Source of the DNA: Marinifilum sp. N1E240
Lineage (GTDB): Bacteria > Bacteroidota > Bacteroidia > Bacteroidales > Marinifilaceae
DNA: 64,000 nt
Direction: 5' to 3'
NCBI RefSeq assembly: GCF_009295825.1
Contig: NZ_WHKF01000002.1
Location: 744,001-808,000 of the forward strand
In this document: one piece after another, positions 43,164 to 52,300 of the stretch
Numbering within the stretch: position 1 is the first letter of the stretch
Layout of the letters: every line of letters begins with the position of its first letter
Translations under genes and position numbers: made by a program
The notes under the pieces: model-generated
What the model was told of the DNA's origin: nothing
What the model saw: the letters and a program-made list of their open reading frames with translations, nothing else
The model's database searches: none

Positions 43164-46079
43164 ATGACCACCGAACCCGAACAAATATTAGAAGATAATT
43201 TACTTACTCAATTAATTTCCTTAGGATACGAAAAGGCAATTATCAAAGATGAGACTGATTTATTGTCTAACTTGAAAACCCAATTAGAGAAGCACAACAA
43301 AATCAGCCTAAGTGAGAATGATTTTAAGCAAATACTGAATTTCATTAGTAAAGGTAATGTTTTCGAGAAGGCGAAAATCCTGCGTGATAGAGTTCCTTTT
43401 GTAAACGATAAGGGGGAAGACAAAACCATCGAGTTAATTAATCAGACCCATTGGTGCAAGAATGAATTTCAGGTGACCCAACAGGTGAGTATGGAGGGCA
43501 AATACAAAAATCGCTACGATGTTACCATTCTGATAAACGGTTTACCATTAGTGCAAATCGAACTAAAACGCAGGGGAATTGAACTGAAAGAGGCTTTTAA
43601 TCAGATCAACAGGTACAAGCGTCATTCCTTTGCATCGGGAAATGCCTTATTTCAATACGTGCAGATATTTGGAATCAGCAACGGGGTCAATACAAAATAC
43701 TACGCCAACAATTCAATCAAGAAATTGAATTACAAGCAGACCTTTTTCTGGGCAGATGAGAAAAACAAACTCATTACCCAATTATCCAAGTTTGCTGATG
43801 TTTTTTTGGAGCCATGCCACATTGCCAAAATGATTACGCGCTATGTCGTGTTAAACGAATCGTTTCGAGCACTGATGGTTTTACGACCTTATCAGTATTA
43901 TGCTACTGAAGCGATTGTTGAAACAGTTGAAAAACGATCGGGCAATGGCTACATTTGGCATACCACAGGATCAGGAAAAACATTAACATCCTTTAAAGCC
44001 AGCCAAATAATTACGCGAATACCTAAAGTACATAAAGTGGTGTTTGTAGTAGATCGAAAGGATTTGGATTATCAGACCACTAAAGAATTCAACAGCTTTA
44101 GCAAGGGAAGCATAGATGGAACCAACAATACTAAGGCATTGGTCGATCAGTTTGCCGATACCAATATCAAATTAATTGTCACCACCATACAGAAGCTCAA
44201 TACAGCCATTAGTAAGAATCGTTACAATGGCACCATGGAACAGTTACAGGACAAGCGCATGGTATTCATCTTCGACGAATGTCATCGTTCACAGTTTGGC
44301 GATACCCACCAGCGAATTGTGACCTATTTTAAAAACATACAATTGTTTGGTTTTACGGGAACTCCAATATTCGAGAAGAATTCACTGACCAAAAAATCGG
44401 TAAAGAAAACCACTAAATCCTTATTCAATAAATGCTTGCACAAATATGTAATTACCGATGCCATTAAGGATGAGAACGTATTGAAGTTTTCCATTGAGTA
44501 CATTCGTACTTTTAAACGTAAAGATACCAAGCATGGCGTCTCTGATGTTGATATAGAAGTTGAAGATATCGACAGGGCAGAGGTGATGGATGCACCTGAA
44601 CGATTGGATAAGATTACAGAATACATTATTGCCAATCACCACCGAAAAACACACAATAAAGAATACACCAGTATCTTTTGTGTTTCCAGTATCGATACAC
44701 TGATTGAGTATTACAATATTTTACATCTGAAAAAGGAGAAAAATAAGCACAATTTAAAGGTGGCTACTATCTTTTCTTATCAAGCCAACGAGGAGGATAG
44801 AGATGCCATTGGCTCTTTCGAAGATGAAGAATTCCTAACAGCAGCCGAACCAAAAACATCATACAGTACAGATGCGACGCTTCGCGTCTCCAATACTACA
44901 GTAGCAGATCAAACCAAATACCGTCATTCCCGCGAATATCTTGATGAATTTATTGGTCATTACAACAAAGAATTTGGCACAAACTATACAACCAAGGATA
45001 GTCAATCATTCTACAATTATTACAACGACATTGCTCGCAGGGTAAAGAACAAACAGATTGATGTTCTCTTGGTGGTAAACATGTTTTTAACGGGTTTCGA
45101 TAGCAAAGCTTTAAATACCATTTACGTTGATAAAAACTTGAAATATCATGGTTTAATTCAGGCTTATTCACGTACCAATCGAATTCTGGATGAAAGAAAA
45201 TCGCAGGGAAATGTGGTTTGTTTCCGAAACTTGAAATATGCCACCGACGAGGCGATAAAATTGTTTTCGAATATCGACGCCAAAGAGGATATCATTATCA
45301 AACCATATGAAGAGTATGTGGCAAAATTTAACGAGGCTTTTATTGAGCTAATTCAAATAGCACCAACGGTAAATAGTGTAAACAGTCTGCAAACTGAAGA
45401 GGACGAAATGGCATTTGTAAAAGCATTTCGCGAACTAATGCGCCTGAAGAATGTACTGAGTACTTTCACCGAATTTACTTTCGAGGACCTTGCAATGCCT
45501 GAACAAGGCTTTGAAGATTACAAAAGCAAATACCTCGATTTGTTCGACAAGGTGAGAAGCAACAACTTAAAAGAGAAGGTTTCCATCTTACAGGATATCG
45601 ATTTTGAGTTGGAATTGATTCATCGCGACGAAATAAATGTCGCCTATATTTTACGACTACTAGCCGATTTAAAAGATAAAAAGCCTGAGGAGCAGGAGAA
45701 AGAGAAACAAAGAATTGTTGACATCATAGCAGGTGATACCCAATTGCGTAGCAAAAAAGAGCTAATAGAGCGTTTTATACTAGAAAATCTACCGCATATA
45801 GAAGATGCCGATGATATTTCTGATGAGTTCGAAGTATATGTGAATAAGGAGCGAATAAAAGCTATAAAAGCAATGAGCGAAGAGGAAAATTTGGACTCTA
45901 ATAAGCTCGAAAGACTTATTGGCGATTACCTCTTCACCGAAAAACAGCCCTTACGCGATGATGTTATCTCCATGATGAACAATCGCCCGGCACTCAAAGA
46001 ACGCCGCAGCACCGCCGAACGAATTACAAGTAAGATTGTGAAGTTCGTGGAGACGTTTATTAGTGGGATTGCGGGATAG
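43164..46079 (+). CDS. hsdR: Type I restriction-modification system, restriction/translocase subunit
   Basis: A 971-residue HsdR. N-terminal PD-(D/E)XK nuclease (YDVTILINGLPLVQIELKRRG, about residues 115-140), then the SF2 translocase: Walker A WHTTGSGKT near 270, DECHRSQFGD near 373, FGFTGTPIF near 396, and motifs of the second RecA lobe (LLVVNMFLTGFDSKALNTIYVDK, IQAYSRTNRI). The C-terminal helical domain (about 896-965) contacts the methylase complex and is shared with the HEPN protein upstream. A palindromic repeat of the AGACGC family lies inside the gene (44869-44890) and is translated in frame as STDATLRVSN. The copy is intact. Confidence 0.95.
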   Translation: MTTEPEQILEDNLLTQLISLGYEKAIIKDETDLLSNLKTQLEKHNKISLSENDFKQILNFISKGNVFEKAKILRDRVPFVNDKGEDKTIELINQTHWCKNEFQVTQQVSMEGKYKNRYDVTILINGLPLVQIELKRRGIELKEAFNQINRYKRHSFASGNALFQYVQIFGISNGVNTKYYANNSIKKLNYKQTFFWADEKNKLITQLSKFADVFLEPCHIAKMITRYVVLNESFRALMVLRPYQYYATEAIVETVEKRSGNGYIWHTTGSGKTLTSFKASQIITRIPKVHKVVFVVDRKDLDYQTTKEFNSFSKGSIDGTNNTKALVDQFADTNIKLIVTTIQKLNTAISKNRYNGTMEQLQDKRMVFIFDECHRSQFGDTHQRIVTYFKNIQLFGFTGTPIFEKNSLTKKSVKKTTKSLFNKCLHKYVITDAIKDENVLKFSIEYIRTFKRKDTKHGVSDVDIEVEDIDRAEVMDAPERLDKITEYIIANHHRKTHNKEYTSIFCVSSIDTLIEYYNILHLKKEKNKHNLKVATIFSYQANEEDRDAIGSFEDEEFLTAAEPKTSYSTDATLRVSNTTVADQTKYRHSREYLDEFIGHYNKEFGTNYTTKDSQSFYNYYNDIARRVKNKQIDVLLVVNMFLTGFDSKALNTIYVDKNLKYHGLIQAYSRTNRILDERKSQGNVVCFRNLKYATDEAIKLFSNIDAKEDIIIKPYEEYVAKFNEAFIELIQIAPTVNSVNSLQTEEDEMAFVKAFRELMRLKNVLSTFTEFTFEDLAMPEQGFEDYKSKYLDLFDKVRSNNLKEKVSILQDIDFELELIHRDEINVAYILRLLADLKDKKPEEQEKEKQRIVDIIAGDTQLRSKKELIERFILENLPHIEDADDISDEFEVYVNKERIKAIKAMSEEENLDSNKLERLIGDYLFTEKQPLRDDVISMMNNRPALKERRSTAERITSKIVKFVETFISGIAG
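44869..44890. repeat. Palindromic repeat element inside hsdR
   Basis: AGATGCGACGCTTCGCGTCTC (44870-44890) differs from the intergenic consensus form at two places. It keeps the hsdR frame open and adds a short loop (about residues 568-578) between translocase motifs. Confidence 0.65.
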
Positions 46080-46109
46080 TAACCCAGTTAATAATATTAA
46101 AAACAATAT

Positions 46110-46973
46110 ATGATAAAATTTTTACGCTCTTACTATAAAGAAATTGGAGGTTTGTTGGCTTTTGCTATTTCCATAGCTTGGGTTTATGACAGAGGGAGGG
46201 ATGATGAGCAGAAAATCAGAGAAACAATCATCCAAACTCAGATTTTTCAATATCAAAAAAAAGAATTGAAACTGGAAGACTCAATTAAAATTCAAAGTAA
46301 TGTTATTGGCGAATTGCAAAAGACGATAACAAAATTAAATGGTTCGGATTTTGCATTAAAGATTAAAAAATTAGAATTTCAAAAGGCAGACTTAGAAAAT
46401 GAAAAACATGAAGCTTCAAATACTATTCAAAATCTTTTAGATTCAATTAAATGTTTTAGTGGTGATAAGGAAAAAATTAAAGACCTAAAATTAAAATTGA
46501 ATTTGAAGAAAACCGAAAAAGATAGTGTTGATCTCGTATTGAAAGGAACTAAACGTGAGCTAAGAAAATATAAAGATACTATTCATTCAATTGGTCAACG
46601 AAATATTCAATTATCCGAGAACTTAGCAAAGAGTAAGGTGAAGTATGATAAATTAAATAAATGCCTACCATTTTTGAAAGAAGCATATTTTCAAGAAAAG
46701 ATGGCTGATAAAATAGGAAATAACCAGAAGAAACTGGAGTGCTTATTCAACTCATATGAAGCCTATGAATTAGCTAGAGCTCAAAATGTTTTTATGAAAA
46801 CAGATCTTTGGAGGATAATTCGTAAGATTAATAAATTAGATTCAGATCATGAAATTTGGAAGATAAGTAATAAAGGATTTTCTATCAGAATAGATAGAAA
46901 TTTATATTGGGATTTATTTGACCATAGATCAGTCTCTAATAAATCATCGAAAGAAAAAGTTGATAATGGTTGA
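46110..46973 (+). CDS. Membrane-anchored coiled-coil protein
   Basis: A 287-residue protein. Residues about 12-27 (GGLLAFAISIAWVYDRG) form an N-terminal membrane helix; about residues 30-190 form a long, highly charged coiled coil (KIRETIIQTQIFQYQKKELKLEDSIK and following); the C-terminal 90 residues are a small helical domain. I do not recognise a family. It begins 30 bases after hsdR and is probably the last gene of the operon. Confidence 0.6.
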   Translation: MIKFLRSYYKEIGGLLAFAISIAWVYDRGRDDEQKIRETIIQTQIFQYQKKELKLEDSIKIQSNVIGELQKTITKLNGSDFALKIKKLEFQKADLENEKHEASNTIQNLLDSIKCFSGDKEKIKDLKLKLNLKKTEKDSVDLVLKGTKRELRKYKDTIHSIGQRNIQLSENLAKSKVKYDKLNKCLPFLKEAYFQEKMADKIGNNQKKLECLFNSYEAYELARAQNVFMKTDLWRIIRKINKLDSDHEIWKISNKGFSIRIDRNLYWDLFDHRSVSNKSSKEKVDNG

Positions 46974-46979
46974 ATGAGA

Positions 46980-47196
46980 AATTCAGATACATTCTATTAA
47001 AAATAGACTTTCACCAAATATCCCTAAACGAATGCCTAATCTGGATCAAAGAATCCAACGAACAAAAAATAGGCTTATGGAAATAGTCCTTCGGTAAATG
47101 GCTGATAAAGCTATTAAAAGACCGAAATAAATACATTCGCAAAGTAAATTTCTTTTGGATTGATCGTTTCAATCTAATAGAAAAAATAAAAAAGTA
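46980..47196 (+). pseudogene. 3' remnant of an unrecognised gene, with an internal stop
   Basis: A frame without a start codon reads FRYILLKIDFHQISLNE, LIWIKESNEQKIGLWK, a TAG, then SFGKWLIKLLKDRNKYIRK and VNFFWIDRFNLIEKIKK up to a TAA near 47196. One stop codon interrupts it. The LIWIKE and VNFFWxDRF parts recur in the remnant at 17135-17354. The parent gene is unknown. Confidence 0.5.
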
Positions 47197-47212
47197 AGAT
47201 CAGTAATATTGG

Positions 47213-47240
47213 GTAGAGACGCAATGCCTTGCGTCTGTAC
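47213..47240. repeat. Palindromic extragenic repeat (AGACGC family)
   Basis: A 28-base palindrome with arms GTAGAGACGCAA / TTGCGTCTGTAC, downstream of the restriction operon. Confidence 0.75.
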
Positions 47241-47343
47241 AGCATACGTGGAATCAACACAGCATTCAAATCAATGAATCGTAAATTTTATTGAATTGGT
47301 ATTGTAATTCATTTCCACACAAAATAAAAAAATCAAAATACCG

Positions 47344-47367
47344 GTAGAGACGCGATGCCTCGCGTCT
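47344..47367. repeat. Palindromic extragenic repeat (AGACGC family)
   Basis: GTAG followed by AGACGCGATGCCTCGCGTCT. Its right half is the first unit of the 30-bp tandem repeat. Confidence 0.75.
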
Positions 47368-47489
47368 TTGCATGATGCAAATCAATGCCTTGCGTCTTTG
47401 CATGATACAAATCAATGCCTCGCGTCTGTGTGTAATGCAAATCAATTTCTCGCGTCTTTGCATGATGCAAATCAATGCCTCGCATCTGT
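47358..47489. repeat. 30-bp tandem repeat, four units and a partial fifth
   Basis: Units start at 47358, 47388, 47418 and 47448, with a partial unit at 47478. Each begins CCTCGCGTCT or a variant, continues TTGCATGATG and ends CAAATCAATG. The units abut directly, and the first 10 bases are the right arm of the palindromic repeat. Confidence 0.85.
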
Positions 47490-47605
47490 ATAGCACACCT
47501 CACATTTTTACAGCACACCTCACGCCTGCACAAGTTCCAAATCAATCCAACAATCCTTATCAATCGCCCATTCTAGAATCACACAAATTAAATTCAAAAG
47601 AAACC

Positions 47606-47625
47606 GTCAGGCATTACATCCTGAC
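47606..47625 (-). terminator. Possible terminator of the minus-strand gene at 47642
   Basis: Stem GTCAGG / CCTGAC with an 8-base loop, read on the minus strand and followed by GGTTTCTTTTG. Short stem, so only tentative. Confidence 0.4.
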
Positions 47626-47641
47626 AGTTCCTAGAATAGAA

Positions 47642-48211
47642 TTATTGTAGCACCAATTCTTTATCCGCCTCATTTCCCGGATAGTCAAAAGCCTTCACAA
47701 CAATTTTATCTCCGCTAAATTCTGCATTGGCAACTGTAGCAGCATAATGCCATTCGTTATCGCTACCATTTTTATTAGCCAATCCCTTTTCTACCAGGCT
47801 ACCATCATTGTGATAGATTTCAACCTCAACATGTTCCACTTTAAAGTCGTCAAATGCAATGATTTCAATTTCATTTCCAACTTCACCATGATAATTGCTT
47901 ACATTTAAATCACCAATTTCAGGCGAATGAAAATAATCAGCAACAGCCATGTTGTAGGCACTTGGCATGCCTTTTTTCTTGGCACTTTGCTTGTATTCCT
48001 CTTTCATCTCCGGAATACTCATTTGAACTTTTGCAAACTGAGTCGCATGTTTAAACTTGTCTTGCTGCACAATTTGCTCACTTGTACTTTCTCCTGAACG
48101 TTGTGGAGCAGAAGACAAAATAGTTTTTCCACCATTTTGTCTAAATACAAGATTTTGTCCAAGCTTACCGCTTAAACCTGATGTTACTAAATTTTTCTTA
48201 ACTACTGCCAT
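47642..48211 (-). CDS. Conserved hypothetical protein, DUF6266-like N-terminus
   Basis: A 189-residue protein beginning MAVVKKNLVTSGLSGKLGQN, then LVFRQNGGKTILSSAP. The G-x-SGK-x-G start followed by a strand and KTI resembles DUF6266-type proteins, which are often found in several copies in Bacteroidota. Residues about 60-85 are helical; the rest (NEIEIIAFDDFKVEHVEVEI and KIVVKAFDYPG) is a beta-sandwich. There is no signal peptide. Function unknown. Confidence 0.6.
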   Translation of the reverse strand: MAVVKKNLVTSGLSGKLGQNLVFRQNGGKTILSSAPQRSGESTSEQIVQQDKFKHATQFAKVQMSIPEMKEEYKQSAKKKGMPSAYNMAVADYFHSPEIGDLNVSNYHGEVGNEIEIIAFDDFKVEHVEVEIYHNDGSLVEKGLANKNGSDNEWHYAATVANAEFSGDKIVVKAFDYPGNEADKELVLQ

Positions 48212-48422
48212 TTCTTTTCATTTTAGTTTATACTATATTGCTTTTTTTGTGTGAATAATCATTAAGTCCTGATTAATGAATCAAAATCTATGATAAAGGT
48301 CAAAAGGAATTTAGTAAATGTCAATAGACTAATTAACATTTTAAAAAACGAAATGGGATAGCAGTGAATAAAATCAATCAATCATACTAAACAATAATAA
48401 TGTACTAACCTACATACTTGTG

Positions 48423-48466
48423 CCTATAGTCTTCCTATAGTCTTCCTTCGGTCTTCCTATAGTCTA
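48423..48466. repeat. 11-bp tandem repeat, four units
   Basis: CCTATAGTCTT at 48423 and 48434, the variant CCTTCGGTCTT at 48445, and CCTATAGTCTA at 48456. Confidence 0.85.
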
Positions 48467-48772
48467 GAAATAAATAGATTAAGAAAACATAAACACAGCC
48501 GTTAATGCACTAATATATGATAAATAATGAAGAAGCTGAAAATCAGGGGTATATCTGCTTATTTATTTTATTTCTAAATAAAATTCGGCTTTTCTGCTGC
48601 AGGTTTTACTCATAGATAGACATCAATTTTTTACTAAAATGCGACCAAAACGTCATTTTTGTGAAGAGAGCTGTAAAAAACGAAGAACTTTGAGCACTTG
48701 CAAGTAGGCATGTAATGAACAATACAAAAAGTGGGAAAGGAGCAGGCTAAGAAGTAATTTCTAAATCAGATC

Positions 48773-48803
48773 AAACAAAAAAAGCCTCCATTTAGGAGGC
48801 TTT
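48773..48803 (-). terminator. Displaced mnmE terminator
   Basis: Read on the minus strand, AAAGCCTCC-TAAAT-GGAGGCTTT is followed directly by a T-run. It lies 24 bases downstream of att-like site 3, which is a copy of the mnmE 3' end. Its orientation and distance are those expected of the native mnmE terminator before the insertion separated them. Confidence 0.7.
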
Positions 48804-48826
48804 CGATATCATATATTTTGCTGGAT

Positions 48827-48844
48827 TTACTTCCCGATACAAAA
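48827..48844. repeat. att-like site 3 (copy of the mnmE 3' end)
   Basis: TTACTTCCCGATACAAAA, identical for 18 bases to the last codons of mnmE at 56415-56432 (minus strand: F-C-I-G-K-stop). Left boundary of the inserted region. Confidence 0.8.
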
Positions 48845-49060
48845 TATTTAACAAAAAATCAATGAATTTATTGCGATGGTTGAGTCACAAATAAGTTTCG
48901 ACAAGCAGTGTATGTTGCTGTATTGTAATGCTTTAGTGTGGATTGTTTAGGTGTGATTCAAAATGACTTATTGTACTGTCAAAATTACTAATTTCCAGTA
49001 TCAAATTTAAGCAAAATTTATCAATTGAAATACTGATTATAAACTATAATTTTGGGTAGG
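48845..49060. repeat. Island end module, left copy
   Basis: AT-rich, non-coding. It is clearly related over about 210 bases to 55597-55810: both share ATTTAACAAAA.ATCAATGAATTT, then TTCAAAATGA.TTATTG, then AAATTTATCAATTGA. Each copy directly follows an att-like site. Confidence 0.7.
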
Positions 49061-49234
49061 TATTAAATGTTCAAGCCATTTCCTGCTCTTGTAATTATTC
49101 AGTTATTATGCCTAATATAATTACCTAAGTAATTTACATTTCTTTCTCACATCATTACTTCGAAATTCTACAAAGTTTCCAGATCACTTCTACTACAGAA
49201 AGTGTAACTTCTTCTTTATCAAAATTCGAAACAA

Positions 49235-49251
49235 CTTACTTCCCGATACAA
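49235..49251. repeat. att-like site 2
   Basis: CTTACTTCCCGATACAA, identical over 17 bases to 56414-56430. It is preceded, as there, by GAAAGTGTAAC and TCTTTATC within about 55 bases. It lies 84 bases before the start of the large NTPase gene. Confidence 0.8.
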
Positions 49252-49335
49252 TAACTAATTAGTATAATAATATACAAGGATATATTTATAGTTTTACTAT
49301 ATTTAATTTATAAATAACTCAGCCCTAGTAATTCT

Positions 49336-52300
49336 ATGAAACATCCAAATATTGAAGATCACTCTTCCAAGGCAAAAAAAATAATATTGGCAATGCCAAA
49401 TTTTAGCTTCTTTCATGGCCCTACAGAGAAGGGAGACAGAAATAAAAGTTTCATTGGTCGCAAAAAAATTAAGCTTCAGTTAAAAACTATTTTAGAAAAT
49501 AATATCTCAAATAAAGGAGTTTATTTAATAACGGGTTACAGAGGAATGGGTAAAACCAGTTTCGTTAATAAAACTATTGACGAAATAAAGAATAGTGTAA
49601 ATTTCAAACACTATTTAAGCTGGTTTACTTTGGTGGCCCTGTTAACTTTTTCAATCAGTGCAATATCTCAAATTATTCACGAAATTATTATTATACCATC
49701 TTGGATTAAGTATATTCTATTTTATTCAGGAATTCTTTATCTAATTCTACTTATATTTTCGAAGGTTCATTCGGGCCATCAAAAAAATAAAATCTACTCA
49801 CTTGAAAAATACAAAGGTTATTTAAATGAACTCAAAAATCTTCTGCTCCCTGAATTTAAATATTTGCCTAATCGCAAATACTTAAAATATGCGTTGCTGG
49901 TGGAATTAATCGTAATATTTGGTTTATGTTATTTTTGGTTTGGAGTATCATGGTTTAGCTTTAATTGGATCTATATGGTTATATGTTTAGTATTTCTCTG
50001 CATGGAATACTGCATTGATAATTACAACAAAATAATAGATAGAATATTTGAATGGGAACATCAGGGTTCTGTAAAAAAAAAGAAAAACTATGGTATATTA
50101 AAAAAAATCAAAGATGCAATTTACACTGTATTAAAGGTTCCTATATCTTTCTTTAATTATGGTAATGCAGTATATATTAAAATAAATTTTAGTGATAGAG
50201 ATATAGATGAATTTCAGGCATTTAAACTTGTTTCTAATTCTGTTTATGAAAAAGTTAGTACAGGTAAAAATAAAATGTCTATCAACATCGTCGCAAAAGT
50301 TATAGGCATATTTGCTTTGTATTGCTTAACTGTAAATACTTATTGTAATAAACAAATAAATGAAGTATTTACAAACTTTAAAGAGAACTCGTCCTATAGC
50401 CATTGGATTCCTTCTGGAAAATATCCAAATGGTATCAATTATGACCAACTAGATCTAAAATCGAATTTTGCAGATACTACAAAAAGTAGTTTTTGCAAGT
50501 TGATAAATAGTGCCGATATCATTGTTCAAATGAACTATGATAAAATTCGAGCTTCGATTACTCCTGGCTCTAACGAAGGATTTTTCAAATATGTGAGATT
50601 AGGTTCCATTATACCAAATACACTCGATTATATATTTGTTTCTTATTTTTTAGTATGTTTCATCCTAGTATTATTGATATTAAGGACCATTTCACCTTTT
50701 TCAAAACCTGGGAAAATTATCAAAAAACTTAAAAAGTTAAATGAAAATATTGATGCTGCAATTAAAGAAGAGTATTCCAGGAAGTTTAAAAGTAAAAATT
50801 TGGATATTGGAGTTCGCAAAGAAATAAATGCAGGAAAAGCAGACATAAGGGATATTGAGCGAAGATTGATTTTAATTTTGGAAGAAATTCATTCAATTCC
50901 CCGAATATTTAACAGGCCTGAATTTGTCTTTATTTTTGATGAATTGGATAAAATCGAAAACGATAATGTTGAACAGGAATTACCATTTTATCATATTTCT
51001 CCATCGAAAAACAGGGAAAGACAACAAACAGTATTTAAGTTGCTTAAGAGAATGAAATTCTTCTTTACATCGGCTAATTCAAAATTTATCTTTATTGCGG
51101 GAAAAGAAATGTATGATTCGGCACTTTCCGATGAATCGGACCGTGATTCATTGATAAGCAGTTTATTTAATAAAATTATATATGTTGAAAGTTTCTTGTC
51201 GGATAATGAGAAAAAGGATATAACCTATGGCATTGAAGAGTACATATGTAATTTTTTAATTCCTGATGATTCAAGATTTAAGGGTAAAAACTTAAAAGAA
51301 TATAGACGATATCTTGAATCATATTACGATAGCCAAAATAAAAAAGAAGCTGAAAATGGAACTATAAAACTCGGTGAGGAAGAAATTAAAATTAAAAATG
51401 AAATAGAAAGAATTATAACAGTATTAAGACATTTTATTGTCTATTTAACTCATAAGAGCAGTGGTGTGCCGAAAAGATTATCGCTATTACATGAGAAGTA
51501 TGTACAGCAAATGAATCAAAGGGAGTTAACAGATAAAGACATAATAGTTAAACGGGAAGAGCGAAACTCTTGCTATCTTGTATTAAACGAAAAAGATCAA
51601 TATATAATTGGGCTATATCATTATTTAATCTCACCAATTAATATTTTTATAAATAACAATATACGCGAATTGGGGGACAAGTTATTAATGTCCATATCTT
51701 TTTTAACCAATCATATCTTTAAATATCATAGATTTGGATTTTCCTGGAGGAATCTTGAAAATTCTCCAGAGTTGCTGGATATTCATAAAACTCCGGAACT
51801 AAGAAGTTTTACTTCAAAACTAATCGATTTTATTTCTGATATTCATCTTCAAAGTAATATTAGTGGTTTATACAATTTTAAATTTTACAATTCCATTTCA
51901 AACGAGATTTCCTATCTGTCACGAATTTCTGATAGTGACTCTTCTGTTTTTACATTTTCCTATGATGAAGCTTATCCCATAAAATCCTATTTTCAGGAAC
52001 AGTTAAAGCATATTAGAGATAACTATTCAAGCGATGGAACATCCAAAAATGATTCGCAGTATATTCATTCATTAGCTACAATTCACTTAATATTGGCTGA
52101 TTTGTATTATTACGAAGAAAATTATACAAATTCGATTACAGAATATTTGGAAGGAATCCAACAATTACGATCGATTAGTGAGGAAGATTTTAGAATCAAT
52201 CATTTGCTGATATTGGTTCGAAATATGCTAAAATTAGGTTTGGTTTATGAAAAACGAAAAACATTTTCTGCAGCTTTATTGACCTATAGTGAGTTGGTAA

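Larger units (their letters stand above)
46974..47641. other. Intergenic region with gene remnant and repeats
   Basis: It holds the 3' remnant at 46980-47196, palindromic repeats at 47213-47240 and 47344-47367, a 30-bp tandem repeat (47358-47489) and a hairpin at 47606-47625. Frames of about 76-92 codons seen here on either strand are by-products of the tandem repeat. Confidence 0.6.
48212..49335. other. Intergenic region containing the left end of the mnmE-site insertion
   Basis: No gene. In order: an 11-bp tandem repeat (48423-48466), a terminator in minus orientation (48773-48803), att-like site 3 (48827-48844), an end module (48845-49060) related to 55597-55810, a run containing GAAAGTGTAAC near 49197, and att-like site 2 (49235-49251). 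Confidence 0.6.

Noticed and set aside
47358-47489. Possible CRISPR array (30-bp repeats)
   Set aside because: The units abut directly with no variable spacers, and the unit is derived from the neighbouring palindromic repeat. No cas gene is near.
47266-47650. Open frames of 76-92 codons on both strands
   Set aside because: They exist only because the 30-bp tandem repeat is a multiple of three and lacks stops; the peptides are simple repeats of the unit.
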